Source: Gnetum montanum (lineage: Eukaryota > Streptophyta > Gnetopsida > Gnetales > Gnetaceae). From it: 64,000 bases of DNA. The stretch is taken from positions 95,835 through 159,834 of the forward strand of contig MNCI01001324.1 in assembly GCA_015680685.1 (NCBI GenBank), in the 5' to 3' direction. This document shows, piece by piece, positions 1 through 11,752 of the stretch (its first letter is position 1; each line of letters opens with the position of its first letter). The notes beneath the pieces are model-generated. The model ran no database searches and was not told the origin of the DNA. It saw only the letters and a list, made by a program, of their open reading frames with translations. The position numbers and the translations under genes are program-made.

Positions 1-331
1 TAGCTTGGAGTATGTCCCTTACTTCTTTTGCTACCTTCGAATGAATAATGCAATTGAACTCTTCTTGAACAATTACATTTCTAGTGTTAGAGTCATACAT
101 AAAAGCTTTCTTATCCTCTTTAGTCTAGTTAGTCTTGTTTTTTGATGGTGTCATGTAGTAAAAAATGCTACACATCAAACACAAATGATTTTAAGTATAT
201 TTGTACACATCCCTTCCAAAAGGTATGGATGTTACCATCAAAATGAGATGGTTTTGTAAGTGGCAACTTTAACCATTCCATTTTTCTAGTTTGTCAATCC
301 AAAAATTGTAGTCAAGCTTCGCTACCACTTA
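1..331 (-). pseudogene. Ty1/copia gag remnant with degraded primer site
   Basis: Read on the minus strand, this stretch resembles the N-terminal gag (UBN2 / DUF4219-like) part of a plant copia polyprotein. A segment reading LPLTKPSHFDGN at about 270-235 matches the usual 'P.FDG.NY..W' start. A segment reading KEDKKAFMYDSNT near 121-80 is followed by IHSKVAKEVRDILQA at 40-1, like the 'AKE.WD.L' motif. Stops and frame changes separate the pieces. At 312-329 the minus strand reads GTGGTAGCGAAGCTTGAC, which could be a decayed initiator-Met primer site next to an LTR beginning at 332. The element continues beyond the left edge. Gag identity is moderately sure; the primer site is weaker. Confidence 0.5.
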
Positions 332-1545
332 TGATCATTAAACTAGAAGAGGGGGAATAAATAAGTTATAACACTAGCTTAGTTATATATTTATAATATA
401 AATCTATAATTTGGTCAAGAGAATCCTTTTCATGGACAAGTAATATGGTATTTATCTAAAAAGTTTCACAACATATGATATCTAATAGAAATGACATGCT
501 GCATCATCTTAAAATAAGACACATATTAGATTTTTCAAATAATTATGATCGAGAATTCCCTATTAAATATGGATAAAAATATTTAGAAGAACAATAATGA
601 CATGTGACATCGCCTTCAAATAGAACTTATATTATAGTTTTTAGATAAATGTGATTAAGCATTTCTTTTTTGTTATAGCTAAAAATATTTTTTTCGCATT
701 ACATGAAGTGGCCTCTTAGAGTGTTTTGGACAAAATATTATATAGTGTCACCATAGGCTCTCCTAAAGTTTTATGCATAAAATATTAAACATTATTAAGA
801 GTTTTCCTTTTGGCCTAAAAAATTAAAATTTTAACTTTAAAATTAAAACTAAAAATTTGAAAAGATAAAAGCAAAACTCCCTTATTAATATGCATGATTA
901 AGCTCACCACAATCCTCCTATTACCAACATGAACAAAGGGTAGACGACAGAATGGTGGTAGATTTGACACAAGGAAAATAACAAACTCTAAGATTGATAG
1001 TTTAAAGTACTTTCTAAAAATCTTGCAAGGTTGAATATGACAATGCTCTTACAAGACACCCTAGAATCCCTCAAGACAAATAAATTTTATAGCCTTATGA
1101 GGCTCACCAAAAACCCCTTAGGACTATATAACTCTAAATTTTTCTTATTAAGAAAACCTAATGCTCCTCAGAGTAAGAAGGCAATGAAATGAATGTGTTA
1201 AAAAATAAGTTGGAATCTAGTCTACATAAATAGACTTGAAATGCTAGGACAAAGAATGAAAAAATGCCCTAAATACAATAGTGAAGTGTTGATGAAATAA
1301 TATAAAGCATAATCAATAATGTGCATCACTAACTTGGAATCAACCTAAGGATTGGATGAGGTAAGATTATAATGTAGCTTCCAAGGTTTTCTTTGGTAAC
1401 TTGCCTTGTTTGAAGTTGAATACACATCATTGAAGTAGAAACAACATAAAAGATAAAAAAAAGAACGCATAGAGGAGTTAACCTCTCTTTAGTCTTCCAT
1501 GTTTTCTTTTGTTTAATCAAGTTCAATACAACTCCTGACTTTTCT
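332..1545. other. AT-rich stretch without recognisable gene, possible old LTR
   Basis: No coding signal survives on either strand. If the copia reading to the left is right, the first part from 332 (TGATCATTAA) would be that element's 5' LTR, seen from its end. I cannot define its other border. The LINE inserted at the right end of this stretch. Confidence 0.4.
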
Positions 1546-1558
1546 CATAAGCTCCTAG
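1546..1558. repeat. Target-site duplication of the LINE, left copy
   Basis: CATAAGCTCCTAG here is repeated exactly at 6891-6903. The two copies bracket the whole LINE, and the sequences outside them differ. Confidence 0.85.
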
Positions 1559-2033
1559 GTATATAACAATGTTTACAAATCTAAGTATCGGCAGTGGCTC
1601 GTCACTCAAAAGACATTGTTGAGGAATTATTGAATTGCAGAATGCGAATCAATGTTGTTCCTTGCGCATGTCCATCCGGCTGCTGTATCCAATGACGTTT
1701 TTGGGTACGGTTTGTTCCTGATACTGTCTACTGTTAACGAGGAAATCTTTAAAACCCTCAAACGATACCAACAGCCAATCTCCAAATTTGGATGGCGCGC
1801 GTGGATCTTGGCAGAGAGAGGGCCGCGGTGGCTACGGTGTGCTCAAGCGGTGCAGTTACACGGTGCATTTTTCATTCCGGTTTTTTTTAAAACAAAACAA
1901 CGCGGTGACTAGGCATGCGGCAACACAACGACGCGGTAATTAGGCAGGCGGCAACAGGCAACCCAGCCATTTTGTCTACCATTGATCTTTAACTGTGCTT
2001 TAAAACCAGATTATTAGCATTGAGCCTGTTCAA
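1559..2033 (+). promoter_or_regulatory. LINE 5' untranslated region with GC-rich island
   Basis: About 475 bases precede ORF1. Bases 1790-1935 are clearly richer in G+C and CpG (GGCGCGCGTGG, CCGCGGTGG, ACGACGCGG) than anything nearby. Internal LINE promoters are often CpG-rich, so this is the likely promoter. That role is inference. A short open frame at 1652-1912 has no recognisable product. Confidence 0.45.
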
Positions 2034-2650
2034 ATGGACGTGGAGCTTCCTTCAAGCAAGGGTATGGACGAATCCTCAGGTGCTACTTCTTCACTTTAGG
2101 GAAGTTCTCCTAACTTACAATCTTTGCATTTTCTTTTACCTGATGACATCTTTGAAGTTGTTTCTCAAAATTTTTCTTCACACTTTATTTTTTTACACGT
2201 CTTAGACGCTCGATACTATGCTCGTAATTTTGTTCTTATTGAACTTTCTAAAGCTTCTCACATCAAGAAAGCTCTCTCTTTTCAGATTTTTCTTGCTCGT
2301 AATGCTACACTTATCGCTCGAGCTTAGAAATTTGATTTCAATGTCAAGGACTCAACCTTTAATATTATCCCTTGTTATGTAGAGCTACCTAATCTTCCTT
2401 TAATATTTTCATCTGTTGAGCGAGACATAGTTAGCATCTTGGGTCGAGTCATCTCCGACCATGGAATTGAGGTTAATGGGGCTCATTTTCGTCGTTACTG
2501 TATCGAACTTGACATTTCCCAAAAGAAAACCACTTTAACCTTAGGAGCTGGAGGCAAAGTTTTTACTCAAAAGTAGACTATTTTTATCTTCCCAACTCTT
2601 ATTGTTACTGCCATCGTGCAAAGCACCACATTTCTACCTATCCCTTTTTA
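2034..2650 (+). pseudogene. LINE ORF1 (gag-like, DUF4283-type RNA-binding protein)
   Basis: One frame opens with ATG at 2034 and runs to the assembly gap with three in-frame TAG codons (about 2097, 2325 and 2575). It contains LHFLLPDDIFEVVSQNF near the start and CYVELPNLPLIFSSVERDI later. The second resembles the 'W..l..LP..fw....l..ig' core of DUF4283 in plant LINE ORF1 proteins, which bind element RNA and form the ribonucleoprotein. The zinc knuckle expected downstream is either lost in the gap or absent. I chose the start at 2034 because it is the first ATG in the conserved frame. A plus-one frame also yields a short open stretch at 2020-2205, which is a shadow. Confidence 0.6.
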
Positions 2651-2686
2651 GCTAAAAAAAATCCCAAACCAATCCTCCCATATCCA

Positions 2687-3024
2687 NNNNNNNNNNNNNN
2701 NNNNNNNNNNNNNNNNNNNNNNNNNNNNNNNNNNNNNNNNNNNNNNNNNNNNNNNNNNNNNNNNNNNNNNNNNNNNNNNNNNNNNNNNNNNNNNNNNNNN
2801 NNNNNNNNNNNNNNNNNNNNNNNNNNNNNNNNNNNNNNNNNNNNNNNNNNNNNNNNNNNNNNNNNNNNNNNNNNNNNNNNNNNNNNNNNNNNNNNNNNNN
2901 NNNNNNNNNNNNNNNNNNNNNNNNNNNNNNNNNNNNNNNNNNNNNNNNNNNNNNNNNNNNNNNNNNNNNNNNNNNNNNNNNNNNNNNNNNNNNNNNNNNN
3001 NNNNNNNNNNNNNNNNNNNNNNNN
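2687..3024. other. Assembly gap (run of N)
   Basis: 338 undetermined bases. They fall between LINE ORF1 and the endonuclease, so the end of ORF1 and the start of ORF2 cannot be seen. Confidence 1.
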
Positions 3025-6000
3025 ACCAATTATCTCTTTCAGCCCATTGGTTTCTCCCCCATTCTTCTGTTCTCGCTACTTCTCATGAGTGTCACAAAGG
3101 TGGAGCAACCATTTTTTTTCCAGCCTATTGGAAAGACAAACTCCTACAGCATGGGTCCGATTTAGGTCATAGAGTGGCCTGGGCTATTTTCTCCTCCTCA
3201 CATGGTCCCTTCGGAGTTTGTTCTATTTATGCTCCTAATGACTCCACCGAACGAGCCCAATTGTGGCATGAACTCACTCATAGCCTCCCTTCTATTCCTT
3301 GGATTTTTGGCGGTGATTTTAACATGATGGAATTCTCTCATGATAAACTTGGGGGTGTTTTCTCTCAACTTCCTCATCACGAATATCAAGCCTGGTCAAA
3401 TTTTAAGAAACATTTCTATCTTTTGGACGGCATTGTAGACACTGCTAGTGGCTCTCTAAACAACTTCACTTGGAACAATCTTCGTAAGGGGCAGGCTCGC
3501 ATTTATAGTCGGTTAGATAAATATTATTTTTCCACTCTTTCTTTTTCACAGACCCTTTCTACTACTAAATTCCACCAACACACAACCTTATCTGATCACT
3601 TCCCCATTACTTTATCTATGTAGATGCATAATGACCACCAACGACGGAATTATCATCTCTTTAGGCTACATAGTCAATGTTTATCTTCTCCTCCCACCCA
3701 ACAACTTCTTTCTAGCCTTTGGAGCGCTAAACCTAGATCCTTAGGTCCAAAGGGTTGGATCCACTGGTGGCTTCGAACTACTAGTAAAGTTAGGAATCTC
3801 TACTGTTATTATGGTAAGGAAGTTGCCCCTCATTCTTGGCAAGAGTACTCCAACATATGCTCTACCATTGAGCACTTTACGACCAAACTAACTGATGATC
3901 CCTTCAATAGTCACCTACAAGGGGAGCTTGCCAGAGCCTGTACAGCCTTTCAACATTGGGAAGTATATAAGACACAAGGTGCCTTGATTAAAAGCCGACT
4001 CACTTGGCTAAACATTCAAGATGATCATTGTAAGGAATTCTTTAAGTACCTTAACCGATCCTCCCCTTCGTCCTCTTTAGATAAACTCTCCATAAATGGA
4101 TCCATTATCACTGACAAAAATAGTCTTCTCTCTTACCTTAAGGAACACTTTGAGGCCTTATTCACCACTACTCCTATGGATCACACATCCTTCGTGGCCG
4201 CCACTCTAAATTATCCTAGATTGGTTAATTCTTCTATGCTAAAAATTTTAGAAGCTAATATTACTCCAGCTGAGCTTCGACAGGCTTGCTTTAACCTAAG
4301 CCCTGGGAAAGCCCCTGGTTATGATGGTTTTCCTATCGAATTTTTCCAAAAGCATTGGGATTTGGTAGGTTTTGACCTCTTCCATGTTACCAAAGAGGCT
4401 ACGCTTATTGGTTCTTTGGGACCAATCTTAAACCAAGGGATTATTCGTCTTCTCCCTAAATCAAGAGATCCTACTTGTATCTCCAATTGGTGACCTATCA
4501 CCTTACTTAATGTGGTTTACAAAATTTGGGCTAAATGTTTGGCTTTGCGATTAAAGAAAATCCTTGCTCGTATTATTTCCCTCCAGCAGACTAGCTTTGT
4601 CCCAGGAAGATACATATTAAATAACGTGGTGGTTGCTTGGGAAGGTCTTAAGTGGGCTGAGGACGGAGGTCAGGATATCCTCCTGATAAAGCTTGATTAC
4701 GCTAAAGCCTATGATAATATTAAGTGGGATTTCATTATCCAAACCATGAATAAATTGGTTTTTGGCCCTAAGTTCATTCATATGGTAGAATGCTTATTCT
4801 CAGATGCTACTGCGCGAATCGTGACTACCTTTGGCATCACTTCTCCCTTTTCTATTCATAGGTCTGTTAGGCAAGGCTACCCTCTTGCTCCTTACCTCTT
4901 CATCATTGCTGCTGATTTTCTCTATCATCAAATTAACTTGGATATTCAAAACAATGTTTTATCTAGGGTTCATCTATCTTCTTCTCAACATCAGCTCCTC
5001 AATATGCATTTTGTTGATGACTCCTTTTTCCTTATTCAAAACAATGATGTTAATGTGCAGCGTCTTTTGTCTCGAGTTGAGCAATATTGCTCCCTCTCTG
5101 GATCTGTGATAAATTGGTGTAAATCTTCAGTATATAGCTTCACCAATAATTACAGCCATTTGTCCAATTATAGTTGGAAGCATACTCAAGATCATGAAAT
5201 CGTTAAGCTCATGGGAATCCCTTTTTACTTTAGAAGCCCAACTTTAGAGCTATGGGACCAAGTAGTCTCTTAAATTCAAAGGAAAATCAAAAAATTGAAA
5301 ATCCAAACCCCTCACCCTCGTCAGTAAGTATCTCATCTGTAAGTCTATTTGTGCCTCTACCCATGTTTATTATTCATCATGTTGGGCCCCTTCCCATGCT
5401 TCTTATCAAAATCTTGAACGATTATTTCGAGACTTCATGTGGTCATCTAAAGACTCCCAAAAAGGCTTTCATCGTGTTGCCTGGAATATAGTAACTCTTC
5501 CTAAGAACAAAGGTGGATTGGGCCTTTTGAACTCCTTTAAGCAAGGTCTCACCCTTGTTGCTAAGTGGTTGGTTTAGCACTTGGATGCACCCAATATTAT
5601 TGGGAATCTTCTTCAGTTAAGGCTTTGACAAGCATTCCCTAAGAATAAGTCCATCTAGAAGGGTATCCACCCTGTTAATTGGATCCTTTCTCCTCATGAC
5701 ATTATCATTCCTGGAACACTTGTTTTCAAAAGCATTTGGAAAGCTTGCCAGGTCTTACATTATCATGTGAATTGGAATAATTTTCATATCAATCCTACTC
5801 TCCTTTCTAAGATTTTCCCTTGGTGGCTACCCCTATCACCTGCTCCTCTAGCCATCTTAAATGCTAGGATAACTGCCATTTGGTTTCAAAAGGGAGTTGT
5901 TTCCCTTAGATGTCTTCATCTCACCAATCAGTGGATTACTTGGGATATGTTCGAAAACTTATATGGGGCCTCCAGAACTATGCACCATTGCCTTGACAGA

Positions 6001-6693
6001 CTTTATCACTTCATTCATTAGTACTTGCATTTGGATGCATCGGTTCCTAGTCTCTTCCATGGTCTTCAGTGGACTAATGGATTGAACCTTCTACCCTATA
6101 AACCACATGTGCCCTTTCAGTTGCTGCATGATTCCTCTATGATTGTTAATCACTGCAATAGATCATGGTACAAAGAAGAGTTTAAACAGTTTTGGCTCTC
6201 CCTCTTCTCATGAGTTTGGAGCCTTCCGACTCTTCCAAAAATTAAACAATTTCTTTGGTGCCTCCTTCATCAAGGCCTACCTATCGGCAAACGTTGTGAA
6301 TACCTTGGGATTTCAAACCCTAATTGCCCTCTCTATGGAGGTCCTGATGATTTTGTCCACGTTTTTTGGCATTGCCCCTTCGCTCAATCTTCATGGGAGT
6401 GGGTTTCTAAAGTTTTCCCTTTATGCAAGTTTTCCCATGAGGATATCTTGTTCGACTTTCTGGCCACCCCATCTGTTGACCTTCAGTTTCTTTGGGAAGT
6501 TATTAGGCCCCTCATTCTTTACTATATATGGAAGCACAAATGCACTGCTCTTTTCCAAAACACTGATTCATCTAACTCTAACCATTTAACTATTATGGAA
6601 AAATTTCAAATTATTCGCCTTGTGCATTTCCAAATTATATCTCACACTTCTAAGTTAAAGTTGGATACTAATCAGTTGTTTTATTGTTTGTAG
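3025..6693 (+). pseudogene. LINE ORF2: endonuclease, reverse transcriptase, zinc finger
   Basis: The polyprotein that nicks target DNA and copies LINE RNA. The endonuclease (3025-3623) shows GGDFNM, SRLDKYY and SDHFPI, the metal and DNA-binding motifs of the APE family. The RT follows in the same frame: NWxPITLLN at about 4488, KLDYAKAYDN near 4690, SVRQGYPLAPYLF near 4863, and the catalytic box as FVDD (usual FADD) near 5010. Two stops interrupt this frame, TAG at 3621 and TGA at 4491. The TGA replaces the conserved Arg of NWRPI, as expected from CGA to TGA. After about 5273 the frame shifts. The C-terminal part (RDFMWSS near 5425, PKNKGGLGLL near 5510) and a zinc finger with HVFWHCPFA near 6365 lie in another frame up to 6693. 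Confidence 0.88.
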
Positions 6694-6890
6694 CCTTGGA
6701 GTAGATACACCAATTNACTCCCACATCATGTGAAGGTTTATGTTTCAAGATGTTTTCCTTCAACATCTACATTTGACATTGTTCTTCTCCCTATTTAACC
6801 ATCAATATGTTTATCATGTACTTAATCTCATTTAATTAATAAAATTCTCTTTTTGGGGTCCGACACCCACCCCATTGGCCCCCCTCCACC
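6694..6890 (+). other. LINE 3' untranslated region and C-rich terminus
   Basis: A short noncoding tail with one N at 6716. It holds TTAATTAATAAAATTC (about 6832-6847) with a possible AATAAA signal. It ends in a C-rich stretch directly against the right target-site duplication. Confidence 0.6.
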
Positions 6891-6903
6891 CATAAGCTCC
6901 TAG
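6891..6903. repeat. Target-site duplication of the LINE, right copy
   Basis: Exact copy of the 13 bases at 1546-1558. It sets the LINE 3' end at 6890. Confidence 0.85.
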
Positions 6904-8972
6904 TTGAACTAGAGTGAACAACTAGTAAAGAAAGCCTTGTTATTTTTACATTAATGACTAGCTATGACATTCCAAAAGAAGGTAGCATGCCCATATTATG
7001 AAGCTCTCCACTAGGTTGGGATGACCCATATAACTTGGGACATCTACACTATCAAGTTGGCACTTTTACCTAGGACATTTGCTTTTATGGTGGCACACTT
7101 GGCTAGCATGTACACTATTTTGCTAAAACATTCACTTGGACATCCACTTAGTGAATATAGTGCTCTTAGGTGGGACTTGCTAATTAATATGGCACAATTC
7201 CCTTACAATAAAGGCTAACTTTGTTATAACTTCCTAAGTTTAACTTGGACATCCACCTTTCAAGTCTACATGTAACAACAAGTCCTTAAACTTTAGATCT
7301 TTACCTTGATCTTACCTCAAACCTATTGAATCTTTACCTAGGACTTCCAACACTGTAGTTTGGAGTTCTCACTTGATCTCTTTTGAAATAATAAGCTCTC
7401 TTTAGAGCTTTTCTAAATGCTTAATTTCTTGTCCAATTTAACTTCAAAATTTCTTAAGTCATTTTTGACTACACATAAGTACAACCATCAAAAAACACTT
7501 CTTCATTTATAAGTTTTTACTCACTAGAATAAGGAATTGGTTAATAAAACAAACAAAAATTTACTACAAATCATAAAAGATACAGTTCTCTTGGGAATGT
7601 AGGCATATTTATCGATTTCAAGGGTCCTAGGTACTAATATGATAATGCAAGTACTTTCAATGATAGAGTTGATGGTGCACTATTGAGGGTGCCTAAAGTA
7701 CAACAAAGTTTCAACTTCATCATTCTTCCATAACATGTTTTAAACTTGTCCTATAGTTTTACAAGAATGAGATGTTTACATCATAAAAAATTCAACTTTA
7801 AGACTATGATTGACATAGAATTTGATTAGCCATATGGTAATAAATTATAAAAATGATATGTAAAATAATAAATAAATAGTTACAATTACTTTTTCACTCA
7901 CTTGCAAGTGATAAAAATTTTGATCTTTGGATGATTGATAAATGTTTTTTTTTATTTTTTTGATGATGTTGTAATTATGTGGCACATAACTTTAGATTTT
8001 TAGTAGCATGGATTTTTTTCTCATTTTTCTTATGTGATTGCCATTCCAGTGATTTACCATTGGTTCTTCTTTTATTCCTAGGTGATTTGACTTGGGACTC
8101 ATCTTCAATATTTCACTAAAAAATAAAATGTAACAAATATTAAAATTAAACTAACAATTGTTAAAACAAATAAATCTAGTCAAAAGAAGAAGACACTATG
8201 GTCTATTATTAGATGTATAAAAATTAAATTTAAATTATGAAAAATTTAGTGCATTTTATTTGCTTTCTTTAGTTTGGACCTCTATGATAGCTTTATTTAC
8301 TTTATGCTTCATTTGCTATTGGTGATTTTGAAGCTCTGCCTTTGGATTAGGGTTAAAACTTACCTTGAAGCCTTCTAAAACCATTGATTATACTACAAAA
8401 AAATATATCTAAAGAGATTTAACCATCTTTTTCAGCATGTTGAGTGGGTTATAATATTGCTTTACCCTCAACAAATATGCCCAAGTTTTTTAGATCAATA
8501 ATTCAACTTACCAAGTTTTCCCATTCATTTTTCAACTCAAATAGAGATTTTTCCCTAACTTTTAATCATTATGACACCTTCTTGTCTTTCATGTTTGATG
8601 AATTTGTTATTTTAGAAAATGTCCTAAGTACATGAAAAATTTAGGACTATCACCTTGTCTTGTTTTATGATTTTCACCTTACATGTGTATCATGACTTAT
8701 ACCATAACTAGCAACAAAAATCATGATTCCTAAAAGATGTTGGTTTGTGTGTTTCTTAATAGTAGCATCAGTTTTGTAGAGTCAAAAATGTAGTGACTTA
8801 TATTATGACCTAAAAACTATTGCCATGAATAAAAATTTAGAAAATATTATTTTATAATAAATAACAACTATGACTTGTTTTCTTTTCTAGCCATGTTTCT
8901 AATTTTTGTTTCTATTCCCTAATTATAATGGCTCATAATAGCCATTGTTAAAAAAAATGTTAGTTTTAAGAT
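6904..8972. other. AT-rich intergenic sequence, no gene seen
   Basis: About 2 kb with stops in all frames. CTTGGACATCCAC occurs twice (about 7136 and 7250). Otherwise I see no domain, terminal repeat or RNA gene. It is probably retroelement debris too old to classify. Confidence 0.5.
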
Positions 8973-9262
8973 TGTTGGAATTTTTCCATAATTTTAGGAC
9001 TTGTTCATTCTTATATAAAGGGTCTTAGGTCCTTGGTTTTTTGTGTCAGTTTTTTTTTTGTTTCTTAAGCAAGTAGAGAGAGGGTAAGTCTTGTTTGTAG
9101 CATTGTTATTCTTTTCTAGAAATTAATAGACTCCTTGCTTTCCTAGAAATGTTTTCCTTTTCATTGAATGGTTTTACCATGTAAATCCTATGGTTGTTTC
9201 TTTGATATTTTTATTCTTTTCTTTCCATCATCATTCTATTTATTGCTTCCATATTTTGTGCA
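8973..9262 (+). repeat. Copia A 5' LTR
   Basis: Begins TGTTGGAATTTTT and ends TTTTGTGCA, directly before the primer site. It contains a TATA box (TTATATAAAG at 9011-9020). At 290 bp it has a normal copia LTR size. The start is chosen from the TG and typical length; the partner LTR is not in the window, so the left border is inferred. Confidence 0.6.
9011..9020 (+). promoter_or_regulatory. TATA box of copia A LTR
   Basis: TTATATAAAG lies about 40 bases inside the LTR and is followed by AGGTCC-rich sequence. This is the usual U3/R arrangement. Confidence 0.5.
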
Positions 9263-9266
9263 ATAA

Positions 9267-9279
9267 TTTGTATCAGAGC
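9267..9279 (+). promoter_or_regulatory. Primer binding site (initiator Met tRNA) of copia A
   Basis: TTTGTATCAGAGC differs by one base from the canonical plant copia site TTGGTATCAGAGC. It sits a few bases after the LTR end. Confidence 0.7.
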
Positions 9280-9351
9280 AGTAGCTTTTTTGGCATTTCT
9301 AAACAATTTTGTGGGGTATAATTCCTATTCTAAGTTTGTGTGCTTTAGATG

Positions 9352-10190
9352 AGATGGAGCAAGTGAAGACTTAAAAGTTAAGATGTGCTAATTAGCAAAT
9401 ATAACAAATCCTAATGGTAAATATCTTATACTAGAAGGAATGTGAGCCTCTAATTATAGATGAGATTATCAAAAAGCCTTCGAGAATGAGTGATAAGGAC
9501 TAGAAGAATATTGATATAAAGGCCTTGTTTATCTGATGATGTTCTCTACAATGTCATAGATCTAGAAACTGCTAAAGAGTTATGGCATAACGTTTTGTCC
9601 CTATATGAGCAACCCTCTAGAGAAAATAAAGTTTTTGTAATGAGATAATTATTCTACGTGAAGATGAAAGAAAATTTTTCTCTTGTCCAGCATTTTTTAT
9701 AATTTAATAGTTGTTTTTCCTAGTTGAAATCATTGAAAGTGGCATTAGATGAACAAGTCCAATCATTTCTACTACTTTTCTCATCAGCTAATAGTTGGGA
9801 AATTGTGGTTTCTACTATCATTACTACCTTAGGATCTAATGCACTAAAGCTTGATGATGTGGTTGATGGTTTGTTGAATGTAAAAAATAGGAAGGCCTCC
9901 ACAAAAAATGTTTCTAGTGCTGCAAAAGCCCTCAGTGTAAGGGAAAAAGTAGATCTTAATAAAAAAATCAAGAAGAGAAACAAGGCTAAAGTCAGAGTAA
10001 TGGAAAATTTTAGAATAAAGATTTTTCTTACTGGTTATGCAAGGAGCATGGTTACTTCAAAAAGGATTTCCCTTTTATAAAATCAAAAGTGAAGGAGGCT
10101 AATAGTTCAACAGCTAGTAATGGTGGAAATCAAACAAATGGAGAAGCTGGAGTGGTGTTATTCAACATTGATAGTCCTCTATTGAAAAAG
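9352..10190 (+). pseudogene. Copia A gag
   Basis: Structural capsid protein of the copia element. Recognisable pieces in shifting frames are SDDVLYNVIDLETAKELWHN (about 9533-9592, the UBN2 core), the open frame 9724-10080 with LKSLKVALDEQVQSFLLL, and a basic linker NKKIKKRNKAKV. Just after it lies a worn zinc knuckle reading YWLCKEHGYFKKDFP (about 10030-10075), where one cysteine has become Phe. In working elements this CCHC finger packages RNA. The frame is broken by many stops and the exact start codon is not certain. Confidence 0.7.
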
Positions 10191-10351
10191 GAAGACCTTG
10201 GTGAACTTGGTGTTTGGATTATTGACACTGGCGCTTCTTTTTATGTATGTTCCTAGGAGTCTTATTTCCATAACTTGATCAGTAGACCTATTGGACATGT
10301 CATGCTTAAAAATGAGATGACATGTGTAATTCAAGGAATTGGTGATGTGAT
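10191..10351 (+). pseudogene. Copia A aspartic protease, split by B1
   Basis: VWIIDTGASFYVCS at about 10210-10252 is the catalytic DTGA box of copia proteases, normally D(S/T)GAS. VIQGIGDV follows just before the B1 insertion, and the frame resumes at 18587 with ITGQSNGQK. The protease cleaves the gag-pol polyprotein. A TAG follows VCS, so the protein is broken even without B1. Confidence 0.75.
10347..10351. repeat. Target-site duplication of B1, left copy
   Basis: GTGAT immediately before the LTR start TGATGAGC. The same five bases follow the other LTR at 18582-18586. Confidence 0.85.
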
Positions 10352-11279
10352 TGATGAGCAATGAGTACCCCTACGCTCAAGCATACAAATCACAAGGTAT
10401 TCAAGCATGATCCAGTGAAATTTTTTGAACTCTATGTCTTCTGGTACACTAGCCTCTAGGAAGTGAACTTGTCCTAATAGCCATTCGTTATCTTCCCAAT
10501 TACACTTGTGAGTACAAAGGTATGGTTAAGTGTAATCAAGGCATATGATTTTTATTATTTTATGTTTTATGTTCCTTATGCTTTAAAATAGAGAAATGAA
10601 GTAATTTAATAGCTAATTTAACTTAACTAATTAATTAATCTTTAACTAATCCTAACATAAGTCTCCAGTCCCAATTTCCATACACATCCTAAATGCATAC
10701 AACATTGTTGGGCTTAAGCATTAAGCATTGTTGGGATTACCAAGTGCTATATGTTATGCTTGAAGTGGTCATACTTATGTGTTTAATCTATTTAGCATAA
10801 TTACATAATTAATTAATTAAAGTCTAGTTTAGCATAGTTAACTGCATAATTAATGAAAATAGTAAATGCAAAAATAAATCATTAATCTATTTTAAGTGCT
10901 ACAAGGTTTGATCAAAAGGCTCATCTTTATTGTTGTTCACACTAGTGTGCTTAGGTACATCAATGTTTGAATAAAGATCTGTACACTTTCTAACTCTTGT
11001 TATGGGTACTCAAAGAAATATTCTAATTCTCAAATGACAAACTTGCAAGAGCTTTGGTACAACTATGACTTGACCTCCCATAAACATAGTTGGTGAGCAT
11101 GTATTTATAGACTTTATTGTGTAGCTATGTCGACAGGGCCCTATAAACATAGCAAATGCTACATCGACGTGGTCATGTCAACAAGGTAACACCACGTAGA
11201 TGGGGCCACGTCGAAAAAGGCCCATCAGTGAGGCCATCTCAACAAGGATTTGTTGATACGATATTTTGACACTTCATCA
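10352..11279 (-). repeat. B1 3' LTR (left)
   Basis: Plus-strand ends TGATGAGCAATGAG and ACACTTCATCA. It aligns throughout with the right LTR 17683-18581 and with B2's LTR at 20868-21823. The minus strand has a TATA box (CTATAAATAC, 11110-11101). Between the TATA and the LTR's U3 end lie degenerate repeats around GTCGACGTGGCC-like units (about 11120-11260). Confidence 0.88.
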
Positions 11280-11752
11280 TTACCCACAACTAAATAAAAA
11301 CTTGTCCTAAAGTTCCTTTACAAAATTGGGAAGGTATGGGATTATTGATTGACTCTTGACATAACAAAACTAAGTGCTTGAGTGTACAAATCAACATCAT
11401 TATAAAAATTGGTAGTATTCATGATAAAAAATTAAACACCATCACATGACCACTCAAAAATGCTTAGCACATCCTCTGATAGCATGAAGGCGGTTGAGAA
11501 GATCAAATAATCCCAGGCAATAGAGGTTCTTAAGGTTTTGAAGAACCTTCACCAACTCTAAGTGCACACTATGGCTAAGGAGGTTGTGGCTGCTACCTCT
11601 AGTGGAAGGAAAAAGGCATCCAATAATGCCTTCATCTTCTTTTGCTTACACTAAGGATCATTCATAGTCCACATGGCATCATCAATGTGGGCTGGAATGG
11701 GGATATCCCACAAATAGGACATTACTAGGAATAGCTCCATCACATTGACAAA

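Larger units (their letters stand above)
1559..6890 (+). mobile_element. LINE (plant L1 type), nearly full length, inactive
   Basis: A non-LTR retrotransposon bracketed by a 13-bp duplication. In order it has a 5' region with a GC-richer, CpG-bearing stretch (about 1780-1935), an ORF1-like frame (2034-2650), an assembly gap (2687-3024), an APE-type endonuclease, an RT, the RT C-terminal region and a zf-RVT-like zinc finger ending at 6693, then a short 3' untranslated region. Plant L1 LINEs transcribe from an internal 5' promoter and integrate by target-primed reverse transcription. The 3' end is odd: after TTAATTAATAAAATTC it runs into a C-rich tail (6857-6890), not poly(A). In-frame stops and at least one frameshift make it inactive. 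Confidence 0.88.

Noticed and set aside
2652-3029. Open frame across the run of N
   Set aside because: Consists almost wholly of undetermined bases.
9720-9983. Minus-strand open frame in copia A gag
   Set aside because: Shadow of the plus-strand gag frame, which has recognisable UBN2 and zinc-knuckle remnants.
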